From NCBI RefSeq assembly GCF_918731615.1, contig NZ_OU957226.1, forward strand, positions 1,798,001 through 1,862,000: DNA of 64,000 bases. Reading direction: 5' to 3'. The notes beneath the pieces are model-generated. The model was not told the origin of the DNA and did not search any database. It worked only from the letters and a program-made list of their open reading frames with translations. This document shows, in pieces, positions 41,295 through 50,594 of the stretch (positions within the stretch are counted from its first letter, which is position 1; every line of letters starts with the position of its first letter). Source of the DNA: Flavobacterium sp. CECT 9288. Lineage in GTDB: Bacteria; Bacteroidota; Bacteroidia; Flavobacteriales; Flavobacteriaceae. A program made the position numbers and the translations under genes.

Positions 41295-41834
41295 ATGAGT
41301 ATTTTTAGTAAACTATTTAATGGTAACGAAAAGCCCAATTTTAATGCATTATTTGAGAATGAAAACTTCAAGAATTTTATATCAAAAGCAGAAGATATTT
41401 CTTTAGGTTATGGTGAAATAAATATATTCAAATTAGAAAATATAGAAAAAGAACAAATTGGATATAGCGTATCCGAAAATGGAAAGTCTTTAACTGGTAA
41501 CAAAAATGGAGATTGGAAAAAGAATTGGATTGTAATTGCAACTGATAATATGGATGATCCAATTTTTGTTGATATTGAAAATCAAAACTTGCCAGTTTTT
41601 ATTGCTGAACACGGAAATGGAGAATGGGAAGAAAATTACATAGCAATTTCAATTGAAAATTTCAGTCAAATATTAAATGATTTAAAACAATTGTCAATTA
41701 AAAGAGAAAATCCTGTTCAAATTGAAAAAAATCCGATTTCAGAAACAGAATTAGAAATATTTTTATCTAAAACAAAAGAAGAAAATAAAGGAATGGATGT
41801 CGAATATTGGAAAATATTTTTAGAAAATGATTAA
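41295..41834 (+). CDS. cassette 3: SMI1/KNR4 (SUKH)-like protein
   Basis: 179 residues. The central part (GDWKKNWIVIATDNMDDPIFVDIENQ split over residues 77-100, then LPVFIAEHGNGEWE) resembles SUKH-superfamily proteins, many of which are immunity proteins against polymorphic toxins. No toxin is seen beside it. It begins MSIFSKLFNGNEKP, similar to the starts of the proteins in cassettes 20 and 23. Confidence 0.65.
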   Translation: MSIFSKLFNGNEKPNFNALFENENFKNFISKAEDISLGYGEINIFKLENIEKEQIGYSVSENGKSLTGNKNGDWKKNWIVIATDNMDDPIFVDIENQNLPVFIAEHGNGEWEENYIAISIENFSQILNDLKQLSIKRENPVQIEKNPISETELEIFLSKTKEENKGMDVEYWKIFLEND

Positions 41835-41845
41835 TAAAAAACCGA

Positions 41846-41981
41846 ACGGCTAACAGCAGTTACACGAGATTTGGGTTTTAGGCTTAATTTAAAGTTGGTT
41901 TTGTACCAGAGAATTTCAGTCTTTAACCGAAAATTAAGGCGTACTTAATCCCAAACCTCGTGTAGCTGCAAAACGTTACCA
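41846..41981 (+). repeat. attC3
   Basis: Starts ACGGCTAAC (complement of GTTAGCCGT at 41233) and ends AACGTTACC. Arms GTTACACGAGATTTGGG and CCCAAACCTCGTGTAGC pair. Same type as attC4. Confidence 0.85.
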
Positions 41982-41989
41982 GTAATTTT

Positions 41990-42646
41990 ATGACACGACA
42001 GGAGAAAAGACAATTTAACAGAGAAAATCAAAAGAAAACATCAAAATTGAAGCCCTATAAACCTATTACTAAAAATGATAGAATTATTATTATTTCAATC
42101 GCGTTAGTAATAATATTTTCGTTTCTCTATGTAGCTTTACGTGATAATTCATTACCGAATAACGAATTAGTTTCAATCAATGTAACACTAAAAAGTTCTC
42201 CAAAATATGACGAATACAAAATAAAGTCTACAACATACAGAGATATAGTTCTAACAACAAAAGAATACAATAGAGAATTTAAAATTACTGATATGACTTA
42301 CGAAGCGACAGATCACGAAGCTTTTAAATCAAACATTAAATCGGGAGATAGAATTGAACTTAAAGTTTTGAAATCTGAAGTTTCAGAACTAGACGAAAAC
42401 AGTTTTTGGAATGATTATAATGATGTCTATGGTTTAACAAAAAATGGGAGAAATTTTATAGATGTTGAATTAAGAACTGAACTGAAAGATAGCGATAGTA
42501 AATGGTCATATTTTTTTATCGCAATTGGACTTATAATGCTTCCTTATGGTTTTATTAAAAGAAAACCCTTGATTAGTATGGACAAAGCTCTAACAACAAT
42601 ATGCGTACTAGGACTAATTTTGATTTTGATAATAAATCGAACTTAA
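41990..42646 (+). CDS. cassette 4: membrane protein
   Basis: 218 residues. A basic cytoplasmic N-terminus (1-30) is followed by a membrane segment (IIIISIALVIIFSFLYVAL, about 32-50), an extracytoplasmic domain (51-165) and two further segments near the C-terminus. Start is 9 bases after the cassette border, so the leader is minimal. No family recognised. Confidence 0.75.
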   Translation: MTRQEKRQFNRENQKKTSKLKPYKPITKNDRIIIISIALVIIFSFLYVALRDNSLPNNELVSINVTLKSSPKYDEYKIKSTTYRDIVLTTKEYNREFKITDMTYEATDHEAFKSNIKSGDRIELKVLKSEVSELDENSFWNDYNDVYGLTKNGRNFIDVELRTELKDSDSKWSYFFIAIGLIMLPYGFIKRKPLISMDKALTTICVLGLILILIINRT

Positions 42647-42652
42647 AAAAAC

Positions 42653-42789
42653 TACTGGTAACAGCGGTTACACGAGATTTGGGTTTTGGGCTTAATTTAA
42701 AGCTGGTTTTGTACTTGAAAAATTAGTGTTTAACCGAAAAATTAGTCTTAATTTAGTCCCAAACCTCGTGTAGCCGCGAAACGTTATGG
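42653..42789 (+). repeat. attC4
   Basis: Starts TACTGGTAAC, exact complement of the cassette start GTTACCAGTA (41975), and ends AACGTTATGG. Arms as in attC3. Confidence 0.85.
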
Positions 42790-43268
42790 GGCAGTTGTGC
42801 CGAAATAAATCGACTAAAAAATAGAAACCGATTTGTTTGCGCATAAAAAAAAATCAGAATCCTAAAAATTGCATTTTGCCGACAGAAACTTAAAGAGTGG
42901 AAACTTGAAAAGCAGAATCGTGAAAATTTAATTTTGCCGACAGAAAAGTGAAAACGGATTTTGCCGACAGAAACTTAAAAAACAGAAACTTGATTTTTTT
43001 GCAAAGAGTTTTAAAACGAAAAGAAAATATTTGAAATAACGAACCGAAAATTGCGAGCAGAAAAGTAGAAACTTTAGAATTAAATTTTGCCGACAGAAGC
43101 GTGAAAACTTTATGTGATAAATGTAATTTCGAAAAAAACAACCGCCCCATAACATTAGCTATAATCAAGCTGGGGTTTTGTGCAAAATTGAAGTTCATCT
43201 TGCTTTTGAAATTTATAAATTAATTGGAAGTTCATCTTCCTTAATCCCAGCCTGCTTATAGCAGGAAC
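42783..43268 (+). other. cassette 5: non-coding cassette (copy B)
   Basis: 486-bp near-identical copy of the non-coding cassette. It lacks one 15-bp unit (AAAAGTGAAAAGCAG type) present in the copies at 40732 and 44584. No gene is seen. Confidence 0.75.
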
Positions 43269-43275
43269 GTTATGG
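43144..43275 (+). repeat. attC5
   Basis: Same sequence type as attC2: starts GCCCCATAAC and ends AACGTTATGG, which is also the start of the next copy of the same cassette. Confidence 0.85.
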
Positions 43276-43754
43276 GGCAGTTGTGCCGAAATAAATCGAC
43301 TAAAAAATAGAAACCGATTTGTTTGCGCATAAAAAAAATTAGAATCCCAAAAATTGCATTTTGCCGACAGAAACTTAAAGAGTGGAAACTTGAAAAGCAG
43401 AATCGTGAAAATTGAATTTTGCCGACAGAAAAGTGAAAACGGATTTTGCAGACAGAAACTTAAAAAACAGAAACTTGATTTTTTTGCAAAGAGTTTTAAA
43501 ACGAAAAGAAAATATTTGAAATAACGAACCGAAAATTACGAGCAGAAAAGTAGAAACTTTAGAATTAAATTTTGCCGACAGAAGCGTGAAAACTTTATGT
43601 GATAAATGTAATTTCGAAAAAAACAACCGCCCCATAACATTAGCTATAATCAAGCTGGGGTTTTGTGCAAAATTGAAAGTTCATCTTGCTTTTGAAATTT
43701 ATAAATTAATTGGAAGTTCATCTTCCTTAATCCCAGCCTGCTTATAGCAGGAAC
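43269..43754 (+). other. cassette 6: non-coding cassette (copy C)
   Basis: Second 486-bp copy in direct tandem with cassette 5, differing by a few substitutions and one-base indels (for example an A-run of 7 instead of 9, and ATTACGAG for ATTGCGAG). No gene is seen. Confidence 0.75.
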
Positions 43755-43761
43755 GTTACCA
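43629..43761 (+). repeat. attC6
   Basis: Same type as attC2 with one extra base in the loop (TTGAAAGTTC). Ends AACGTTACCAG, the start of cassette 7. Confidence 0.85.
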
Positions 43762-43782
43762 GTTACCTTAAGAGAAAAAATC

Positions 43783-44451
43783 GTGAATAATAAGATTTTA
43801 GCATTAGAAAAATTAAAACGTAAGGAAAAATTCTCTAACGAAGAATGGAATAATCGCGGGTTGAATCCTTCTGAAAAAAGTCTATGCATTAAACTTGAAA
43901 AATCTTTTAATGATTTACTAACGAATTTAGTTTCTGCAAATAATACAAAAAAAACGGATAAAGAAATTGAGTTCATATTTGAACGCTATTTAAAGGAAAT
44001 TAAATCCGACGAATTAGATACAGAAGAAAGAGAATTTGTTGTGGATTATTTTGCTGAGATTGCGGAAATTTTAAACATTAGGAGTATTAATGAAAAATTA
44101 AACTTTTGGACATACGGAATTGAAGCTTATAATCATGAGGAAGCCGAAAGAAAAGCTTCGGAAAAAATATTAGCAGGAGAAAGAGAAAGACACGAAATTC
44201 TTTCCATAGAATGCCAAAAATGCAAAACTCAATTGGAAACTTTTGTATTGGAACGAGATAATGACATTCCTAGTTTTGAGTTTGACATAATTAAATGTGT
44301 AAAATGTTCTGAACTCAATATTCTCGATAAAGGTTATGGAATAAAAAGATATAGATTCCTAAATTATGAACTAGTAGAAGAGTTGACAAAAGAGGAATAT
44401 GATTTACCGAAAGCTTTACAAAGATTAGAACAATTAAAAACCCGAGAATAA
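43783..44451 (+). CDS. cassette 7: zinc-ribbon protein
   Basis: 222 residues from a GTG start 28 bases into the cassette. It is mostly helical and charged, with a C-terminal zinc-ribbon made of CQKC (about 146-149) and CVKC (about 172-175). The N-terminal half has no recognisable domain. It may be a single-gene defence or regulatory cassette, but nothing shows this. Confidence 0.7.
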   Translation: MNNKILALEKLKRKEKFSNEEWNNRGLNPSEKSLCIKLEKSFNDLLTNLVSANNTKKTDKEIEFIFERYLKEIKSDELDTEEREFVVDYFAEIAEILNIRSINEKLNFWTYGIEAYNHEEAERKASEKILAGERERHEILSIECQKCKTQLETFVLERDNDIPSFEFDIIKCVKCSELNILDKGYGIKRYRFLNYELVEELTKEEYDLPKALQRLEQLKTRE

Positions 44452-44454
44452 AGG

Positions 44455-44590
44455 CAACTGGTAACACACGCTACAAGCAATTTGGGGATTTGGCTTAATG
44501 GAAAAATTGGTTTGTATTTGGAAGATTTGGCAAATCCGAAGAATGGGCTTAATTTAGTCCCAAACTGCTTGTAGCGCGGGGACGTTATGG
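44455..44590 (+). repeat. attC7
   Basis: Starts CAACTGGTAAC (cassette start GTTACCAGTTA, one mismatch) and ends GACGTTATGG. Arms CGCTACAAGCAATTTGGG and CCCAAACTGCTTGTAGCG pair. Same type as attC14, 20 and 22. Confidence 0.85.
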
Positions 44591-45085
44591 GGCAGTTGTG
44601 CCGAAATAAATCGACTAAAAAATAGAAACCGATTTGTTTGCGCATAAAAAAAAAATCAGAATCCCAAAAATTGCATTTTGCCGACAGAAACTTAAAGAGT
44701 GGAAACTTGAAAAGCAGAATCGTGAAAATTGAATTTTGCCGACAGAAAAGTGAAAAGCAGAAAAGTGAAAACGGATTTTGCAGACAGAAACTTAAAAAAC
44801 AGAAACTTGATTTTTTTGCAAAGAGTTTTAAAACGAAAAGAAAATATTTGAAATAACGAACCGAAAATTGCGAGCAGAAAAGTAGAAACTTTAGAATTAA
44901 ATTTTGCCGACAGAAGCGTGAAAACTTTATGTGATAAATGTAATTTCGAAAAAAACAACCGCCCCATAACATTAGCTATAATCAAGCTGGGGTTTTGTGC
45001 AAAATTGAAGTTCATCTTGCTTTTGAAATTTATAAATTAATTGGAAGTTCATCTTCCTTAATCCCAGCCTGCTTATAGCAGGAAC
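44584..45085 (+). other. cassette 8: non-coding cassette (copy D)
   Basis: 502-bp copy, carrying the additional 15-bp unit as in copy A. The frames across it on both strands are low-complexity and I do not call them. Confidence 0.75.
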
Positions 45086-45092
45086 GTTATGC
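44961..45092 (+). repeat. attC8
   Basis: Same type as attC2: starts GCCCCATAAC and ends AACGTTATGCC, the start of cassette 9. Confidence 0.85.
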
Positions 45093-45125
45093 CTCAGTTT
45101 AGAAAACCGAAACACCGAAAAAAAT

Positions 45126-45392
45126 ATGGATTTTAAAAAACACGCCTTGATATTTTTTGAAAAATATAAAAGACATACTACCGAAAATAATATTGAAAAA
45201 GATTTTGAATACGATTCTTTAAATTACGTGAGAAAAGAAAATGAATTCAGATACAAAGATAAGGTTGATGCAGATACTTTAGTTATGATATTAGAGGATC
45301 TAGGATACCTTGAATATACTCAAAAACATAACGATAAAAGACATCATATTATAACTGAAAAAGGATTTGATTTTCTTTCAAAAATAACTTAA
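45126..45392 (+). CDS. cassette 9: small winged-helix-like protein
   Basis: 88 residues. The layout (helices, then DADTLVMILEDLGYLEYTQKHNDKRHHIITEKGFDFL) looks like a short winged-helix domain, with a wing between two strands and a final helix. That is a structural impression, not a family match. It converges on the minus-strand frame 45389-45604 with a four-base overlap of the stop codons. The identical gene recurs in cassette 10. Confidence 0.65.
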   Translation: MDFKKHALIFFEKYKRHTTENNIEKDFEYDSLNYVRKENEFRYKDKVDADTLVMILEDLGYLEYTQKHNDKRHHIITEKGFDFLSKIT

Positions 45393-45604
45393 TCAAGTCC
45401 TAAAAATCTTTTGCAACATTTAAGAACATGTTCGTTTTCTTCATTTGTCACATCTGACCCAGTGAATTGTTTATACGATTCTATTTTAGAATCTGATACG
45501 CAGTTAAAAAGCGTTTGAAAATACAATTCAGTATCACCTTGATTTAAGACAATAACATTTGAAGTTCCGTCTTTAAAATTGATTAAAAATAAGTGTTTTA
45601 ACAT
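45389..45604 (-). CDS. cassette 9: small hypothetical protein on the minus strand
   Basis: 71 residues (MLKHLFLINFKDGT...CKRFLGLD), with a plausible soluble composition. It occupies the rest of the cassette, so the cassette may carry a convergent pair. No family recognised. The copy in cassette 10 is identical. Confidence 0.55.
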   Translation of the reverse strand: MLKHLFLINFKDGTSNVIVLNQGDTELYFQTLFNCVSDSKIESYKQFTGSDVTNEENEHVLKCCKRFLGLD

Positions 45605-45681
45605 AATAAATAATTTAAAAATACTTACGACTTAAAAGCGGTGCGGAAGCGAAACCGAAAATTGGAGTAAATAAAAAACCG

Positions 45682-45817
45682 AAGGCATAACACACGCTAC
45701 AACGAATTTGGGTATTTGGAACAACTTGAAAATGTTCTTGTATTTGGGATGATTTGGCAAATCCGAAGATAAGGCTTAATTTAGTCCCAAACCCGCTGTA
45801 GCGCGAGAACGTTATGC
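45682..45817 (+). repeat. attC9
   Basis: Starts AAGGCATAAC (cassette start GTTATGCCTC) and ends AACGTTATGCC. Arms CGCTACAACGAATTTGGG and CCCAAACCCGCTGTAGCG pair. It differs from attC10 by one base (GAATTTGGG versus GGATTTGGG). Confidence 0.85.
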
Positions 45818-45850
45818 CTCAGTTTAGAAAACCGAAACACCGAAAAAAAT

Positions 45851-46117
45851 ATGGATTTTAAAAAACACGCCTTGATATTTTTTGAAAAATATAAAAGACA
45901 TACTACCGAAAATAATATTGAAAAAGATTTTGAATACGATTCTTTAAATTACGTGAGAAAAGAAAATGAATTCAGATACAAAGATAAGGTTGATGCAGAT
46001 ACTTTAGTTATGATATTAGAGGATCTAGGATACCTTGAATATACTCAAAAACATAACGATAAAAGACATCATATTATAACTGAAAAAGGATTTGATTTTC
46101 TTTCAAAAATAACTTAA
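45851..46117 (+). CDS. cassette 10: duplicate of the winged-helix-like gene
   Basis: Identical protein to 45126-45392. Cassettes 9 and 10 are both 725 bp and in direct tandem, which points to a very recent duplication by cassette insertion or unequal exchange. Confidence 0.65.
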   Translation: MDFKKHALIFFEKYKRHTTENNIEKDFEYDSLNYVRKENEFRYKDKVDADTLVMILEDLGYLEYTQKHNDKRHHIITEKGFDFLSKIT

Positions 46118-46329
46118 TCAAGTCCTAAAAATCTTTTGCAACATTTAAGAACATGTTCGTTTTCTTCATTTGTCACATCTGACCCAGTGAATTGTTTATA
46201 CGATTCTATTTTAGAATCTGATACGCAGTTAAAAAGCGTTTGAAAATACAATTCAGTATCACCTTGATTTAAGACAATAACATTTGAAGTTCCGTCTTTA
46301 AAATTGATTAAAAATAAGTGTTTTAACAT
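46114..46329 (-). CDS. cassette 10: duplicate of the small minus-strand gene
   Basis: Identical to the protein encoded at 45389-45604, in the same convergent position. No family recognised. Confidence 0.55.
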   Translation of the reverse strand: MLKHLFLINFKDGTSNVIVLNQGDTELYFQTLFNCVSDSKIESYKQFTGSDVTNEENEHVLKCCKRFLGLD

Positions 46330-46406
46330 AATAAATAATTTAAAAATACTTACGACTTAAAAGCGGTGCGGAAGCGAAACCGAAAATTGGAGTAAATAAA
46401 AAACCG

Positions 46407-46542
46407 AAGGCATAACACACGCTACAACGGATTTGGGTATTTGGAACAACTTGAAAATGTTCTTGTATTTGGGATGATTTGGCAAATCCGAAGATAAGGC
46501 TTAATTTAGTCCCAAACCCGCTGTAGCGCGAGAACGTTACCT
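46407..46542 (+). repeat. attC10
   Basis: Starts AAGGCATAAC and ends AACGTTACCTG, the start of cassette 11. Arms CGCTACAACGGATTTGGG and CCCAAACCCGCTGTAGCG. Confidence 0.85.
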
Positions 46543-46570
46543 GCAATTTTAGAGCGACACACCAAACGAA

Positions 46571-47224
46571 ATGAATAGACTAAAAAACATATTGACAATT
46601 ATATTTTTCTGTTTGACACTTACTTCTTGTGGACAGCCAAAGACGGCTGATATTAAAAGTGAGAATTACAAAGTGTTGGCAAAACTTATTTCATTTGAAG
46701 GCGGCGACAAAATTCACTTTGCAAAATTTAAGATTATAAAAGTCTTATCTGACAGCTTAGTTGTGAATGACACAATACTTGTTGGGTACTACAATTACAA
46801 ACAACCTGACAATAAAATAGATAATGTCTTACTGACAATCAAAAAATATGACGGACAGACAACACTGAAAAACTACTTTATTTGTCCTGACTATGACGGC
46901 AAAACTAACATTCAGAAAGCAAAAATTAATTATATAGACTTTGACTATTGGGAAGGTTGTGAAACAGGAAAAGTAGAATGTAAACCTTTGACATTTTCAA
47001 GGACAGAAAAAGAAAAAAATTGGTTTTTGATTATGCCTTGTGGTGGGACAGAAACTGCAATTACAATTTCAGGACAGAATTTCAACAAGGAATTGCATTT
47101 GTATCACGACACTTGCCCACCATATCTTGACTTATCAAAATTGTCAGACGGAAATTATTCAGCAAATATGAGGGCTTGCGGACTTGGTGGAACTATAACA
47201 TTTAATTTGACAACAACGAAATGA
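46571..47224 (+). CDS. cassette 11: lipoprotein
   Basis: 217 residues with a lipoprotein signal (ending TLTSC, Cys20, followed by GQPKT). The mature part is beta-rich with several cysteines (CPDYDG, GCETGKVEC, CGGTE). No family recognised. Asp and Lys codon usage differs a little from that of the core genes, as expected for acquired genes; that is an impression only. Confidence 0.75.
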   Translation: MNRLKNILTIIFFCLTLTSCGQPKTADIKSENYKVLAKLISFEGGDKIHFAKFKIIKVLSDSLVVNDTILVGYYNYKQPDNKIDNVLLTIKKYDGQTTLKNYFICPDYDGKTNIQKAKINYIDFDYWEGCETGKVECKPLTFSRTEKEKNWFLIMPCGGTETAITISGQNFNKELHLYHDTCPPYLDLSKLSDGNYSANMRACGLGGTITFNLTTTK

Positions 47225-47236
47225 CAAAAAAAAACG

Positions 47237-47370
47237 GCAGGTAACATGGGTTTGCCAAAATGGGGGCAGAAGTGCTAAATTGAGCATTTGGAACTCTATT
47301 GTACATTTGTGCTAAATTGAACATTTGTACTTCTAATTCCCCCACTTCGGCAAGCCCAAAACCGTTAGCG
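47237..47370 (+). repeat. attC11
   Basis: Starts GGCAGGTAAC (cassette start GTTACCTGC) and ends ACCGTTAGCGG. Arms GGGTTTGCCAAAATGGGGG and CCCCCACTTCGGCAAGCCC pair. It is the only site of this type in the window and has ACC instead of AAC before GTT. Confidence 0.8.
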
Positions 47371-47496
47371 GTCAGTCGAAACCGCGCGTTACGCAGAAAA
47401 CCAAAATTGTAAAAGCAAAAACGTTTTTAGCGTTGAAAATCAGAAAATTGAAATATTATAAACGTAAAAAAATAAATCAAATAACAGCCATATTCA

Positions 47497-47922
47497 ATGA
47501 AAGAGAAAATACTGAACTCAAAATTAATTTTATTAATTCCAGCATATTGGACTTGCATATTTGACATTATTATCACAATTATAAATCAATCTGACGAATA
47601 TTGGAAAGGAAATTTAAGTAAAGCAAATGAAGGAAATCCAATTGGAGCGTTTATGATGGCAAATCACACTTCTGGAATATTTATAGTTTGTGCTTTATGG
47701 TTAATCTTGATTGGAATAATAGGTCTTAAACTATCAAATAGAAAACTGAAAATTTTTGCACTTTTTGTTTTGATTGCACATTCATTTGGCGCATCAAGTT
47801 GGTTAAGTAATTATTATGGATTTTGGTATGCTATAATTTTTATATTCATTAATTCTATAATGTTTATTGAATTTGAAAACATATATGAAACAAGAAAAAA
47901 AGGAAAAATACTAAATACATAA
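47497..47922 (+). CDS. cassette 12: multi-pass membrane protein
   Basis: 141 residues with four hydrophobic segments (about 10-28, 55-78, 84-103 and 108-128). No family recognised. The gene starts 133 bases into the cassette, so it has a longer leader than most cassettes. Confidence 0.7.
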   Translation: MKEKILNSKLILLIPAYWTCIFDIIITIINQSDEYWKGNLSKANEGNPIGAFMMANHTSGIFIVCALWLILIGIIGLKLSNRKLKIFALFVLIAHSFGASSWLSNYYGFWYAIIFIFINSIMFIEFENIYETRKKGKILNT

Positions 47923-47942
47923 TTTCGTTTTAACACGACCGA

Positions 47943-48076
47943 ACCGCTAACAGGCGTTTGGCAAGATTGCGAATTTTGTAGTAAATTCACGTTTATTTCT
48001 CGCAAGAAATTTTATCTTTGATAGAAAATAATCGGTTCCGAACTTCGCAACCTCGCCAAGCGCCGGAACGTTGGCA
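47943..48076 (+). repeat. attC12
   Basis: Starts ACCGCTAAC (cassette start GTTAGCGGT) and ends AACGTTGGC. Arms GGCGTTTGGCAAGATTGCGAA and TTCGCAACCTCGCCAAGCGCC pair. Same type as attC13 and attC23. Confidence 0.85.
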
Positions 48077-48112
48077 GTAATATCACCTCAGAACGTGAAA
48101 AATTATTAAGAC

Positions 48113-49351
48113 ATGACATTTAAAAACAAATTTAAAAGTATTATTTTTTTATTAATTTCAATTGTAATTATTTGGCTACTATGGATACCTTTTTACAGAA
48201 TCGACAAAGATAAAGGATTTGTCAAATTTCATTGGAGTGGTTTGTCAGCCATCTTTGACGAGAGGCCATTAGGTATTAAACTAAATTATTACGAAGAGGT
48301 AAATTATCAAGGATTAGACGGACCTTATCTTTATCAAAATGATACAATTAAAAAAGTATATTATGTTACAGAACAAAATAGTTTAGTAGAAGAAAAATTT
48401 GGTAAAATTGATTCTTTAATCGTAAAAGTTAGTAATGATGATAAGGATATTTTCTTTGTAAAACCAGCAGTAATTGAAAACGAAAAGAGTATTTATGAAT
48501 TGCCCTGTAAAATAATAGCTATATCTGATATTGAAGGAAATTTTAATGCGTTGAGCAGTTTTCTTATTTCAAATGGAGTAATAAATAAGAATTTTGAATG
48601 GACTTTTGATAAAGGTCATTTAGTGTTACTTGGTGACTTTGTAGATAGAGGAGAAAATGTCACACAAGTTTTATGGTTAATCTACAAATTAGAATTTGAT
48701 GCAAAAAAAAGTGGAGGAAAAGTACATTTTGTATTGGGAAACCATGAAATAATGAATTTACAAGGCAGACCAGCTTATGCCAATGAAAAATATATAAAAA
48801 TTGCACAGACCTTGAGTGGTAAAAAAGATTTTAGCGAAGCTTATTTATCTCTATACAATGAAGATAACTTTTTAACCAATTGGTTAAACTCAAAAAATGC
48901 AACTGTAAAAATTGGAGATTTACTATTTGTTCACGGAGGAATAAGTCCAAAAATACTACTTTACAAACACAGCATAGAACAAATAAATCAAAATATAAGG
49001 AAGAACGCAAAAAGTGATATATATAGCAAGACGTCAGGAGATTCTTTTACTGACTTAATAAATGGAAAGGAAGGTATTTTTTGGTACAGAGGTATGGCAA
49101 CAGATTATAAATACTATGATAAAATAAAGCAAATTGAATATGAGAAAATCTTAAAATTTTTTAGGGTAAAAAAATGTGTTATAGGACATACAATAAATGA
49201 AGACATTTCAACAGATTTTAACAACAGTCTAATTAAAATTGATGTGCTACATGGACTTGAAAAAAGATCTAAAAAAACAAAAGGGGTATTATTTGAAAAA
49301 GAAAAAGTGTTCAAAATTGACGCTTTGGGGATTAAATCAGAATTGAAATGA
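48113..49351 (+). CDS. cassette 13: membrane-anchored calcineurin-like phosphatase
   Basis: 412 residues. One N-terminal membrane segment (about 11-31) is followed by a metallophosphatase domain with the full set of metal-binding motifs in order: SDIEGNF (about 144), LGDFVDRGEN (about 175), LGNHEIMN (about 206), VHGGISP (about 270) and IGHTINED (about 356). The pattern fits Shewanella-type (PPP-like) protein phosphatases. It sits in the largest single-gene cassette of the window (1418 bp). Confidence 0.87.
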   Translation: MTFKNKFKSIIFLLISIVIIWLLWIPFYRIDKDKGFVKFHWSGLSAIFDERPLGIKLNYYEEVNYQGLDGPYLYQNDTIKKVYYVTEQNSLVEEKFGKIDSLIVKVSNDDKDIFFVKPAVIENEKSIYELPCKIIAISDIEGNFNALSSFLISNGVINKNFEWTFDKGHLVLLGDFVDRGENVTQVLWLIYKLEFDAKKSGGKVHFVLGNHEIMNLQGRPAYANEKYIKIAQTLSGKKDFSEAYLSLYNEDNFLTNWLNSKNATVKIGDLLFVHGGISPKILLYKHSIEQINQNIRKNAKSDIYSKTSGDSFTDLINGKEGIFWYRGMATDYKYYDKIKQIEYEKILKFFRVKKCVIGHTINEDISTDFNNSLIKIDVLHGLEKRSKKTKGVLFEKEKVFKIDALGIKSELK

Positions 49352-49358
49352 CAAGATA

Positions 49359-49494
49359 CTACTGCCAACAGGCGTTTGGCAAGATTGCGAATTTTGTGGT
49401 AAATTCACGTTTATTTCTCGCAAGAAATTTTATCTTTAACAGAAAATAATCGGTTCCGAAGTTCGCAACCTCGCCAAGCGCCGGAACGTTAGCT
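49359..49494 (+). repeat. attC13
   Basis: Starts CTACTGCCAAC (cassette start GTTGGCAGTAA, one mismatch) and ends AACGTTAGCTG. Arms as in attC12. Confidence 0.85.
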
Positions 49495-49519
49495 GTAACC
49501 TTAAATGACCAAAAAATAA

Positions 49520-50434
49520 ATGACACCCAAAAGGATATATCAAAAGGCTTTTGACCGATGGATACCGAATGAAAAATCAACTTGGACTTTTCAAGTATTT
49601 CAAAAATACAATAATGAACTAGAAAAAAATATTTGGGCTTTTTTTCCAACATCAAAAAAAATTTATAAAAACTTAGGTGAAAATTCAGCAAAATGGACTG
49701 ATAAAGTAGAGTCTCATTTCGAATTTACCGAAAAGAAAAATGAATTATATAATGATTTACAAGAATGGTCGAATTCTTATAAGCAATTTGACAATTGGGT
49801 GAACCTGAACATTATAATGTCAATTTCTGCTAACTTTGAAACCTATCTAGCATCAGTAATTTCATTGGCACTAAAATCAAATCCAGGAATAATATTTGGT
49901 GCATCAAAAATGGTTGATGGTATCACAATTCTTAAAAATGGAGCTCCAACAAAATTAAACTTTGAAGACGAAGTTATAAAATGTACTAAAGGAGATTGGA
50001 GTAGCCGAATAACTTCTTTTGAAAAAATATTTGGTGAAGCACCAGAATTACTAACAAAAAATGTTAGTTCACTTGAACAAATAAGAAAATTAAGAAACAA
50101 AGTTGGTCATTCATTTGGAAGAGATATTGAAGAAGCCCGAGAACACGCAATAAAGAAATTTATACCAACTGAAACTATTTCTAGAGATAGAACATTAAAA
50201 TATCAGAGTTTACTTTGGTCAATAGCTAAATCAATAGATGTTTTTTTATTAGAAAACCATATTGGAACTTATCAAGCATTAAATTTTTATCATACATTAT
50301 ATCAAGAAATGAGAAAGGATGTTCATCCAAGTATGCGAGCTGTAAAACTAAAAACAGAAGTTGGGAGAACAGGAGTTCAACCAGCAGATAAAGTATTTTA
50401 CAAAAGTCTCGTAAATTATTACGAAAATCTATAA
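49520..50434 (+). CDS. cassette 14: HEPN-like protein
   Basis: 304 residues, helical. The segment LEQIRKLRNKVGHSFGRD contains Arg192-NKVG-His197, the RxxxxH motif of HEPN ribonucleases, in the usual helix-turn context (LRNxxGH). The N-terminal 90 residues and the C-terminal part (HPSMRAVKLKTEVG) show no other domain. HEPN proteins often act as RNA-cutting toxins or defence effectors. That role is inferred from the motif. Confidence 0.65.
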   Translation: MTPKRIYQKAFDRWIPNEKSTWTFQVFQKYNNELEKNIWAFFPTSKKIYKNLGENSAKWTDKVESHFEFTEKKNELYNDLQEWSNSYKQFDNWVNLNIIMSISANFETYLASVISLALKSNPGIIFGASKMVDGITILKNGAPTKLNFEDEVIKCTKGDWSSRITSFEKIFGEAPELLTKNVSSLEQIRKLRNKVGHSFGRDIEEAREHAIKKFIPTETISRDRTLKYQSLLWSIAKSIDVFLLENHIGTYQALNFYHTLYQEMRKDVHPSMRAVKLKTEVGRTGVQPADKVFYKSLVNYYENL

Positions 50435-50439
50435 AAAAA

Positions 50440-50577
50440 GGCTACAGCTAACACACGCTACAAGCAATTTGGGTATTAGGCTTAATTTAAATATGGTTTT
50501 GTATTTGGAAGATTTGGCAAATCCGAATAATGGGCTTAATTTAGTCCCAAACTGCTTGTAGCGCGGGGACGTTAGCA
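50440..50577 (+). repeat. attC14
   Basis: Starts GGCTACAGCTAAC (cassette start GTTAGCTGTAACC, one mismatch over 13 bases) and ends GACGTTAGC. Arms as in attC7. Confidence 0.85.
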
Positions 50578-50594
50578 GTAATACTGCGAAAAAA

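Noticed and set aside
40763..45015. Minus-strand frames in the non-coding cassettes (MLWGGC... and MNFNFAQN...)
   Set aside because: They translate purine-rich repeats into Phe/Leu/Ser/Lys strings, overlap each other in several frames, span attC arms and change length with the 15-bp units.
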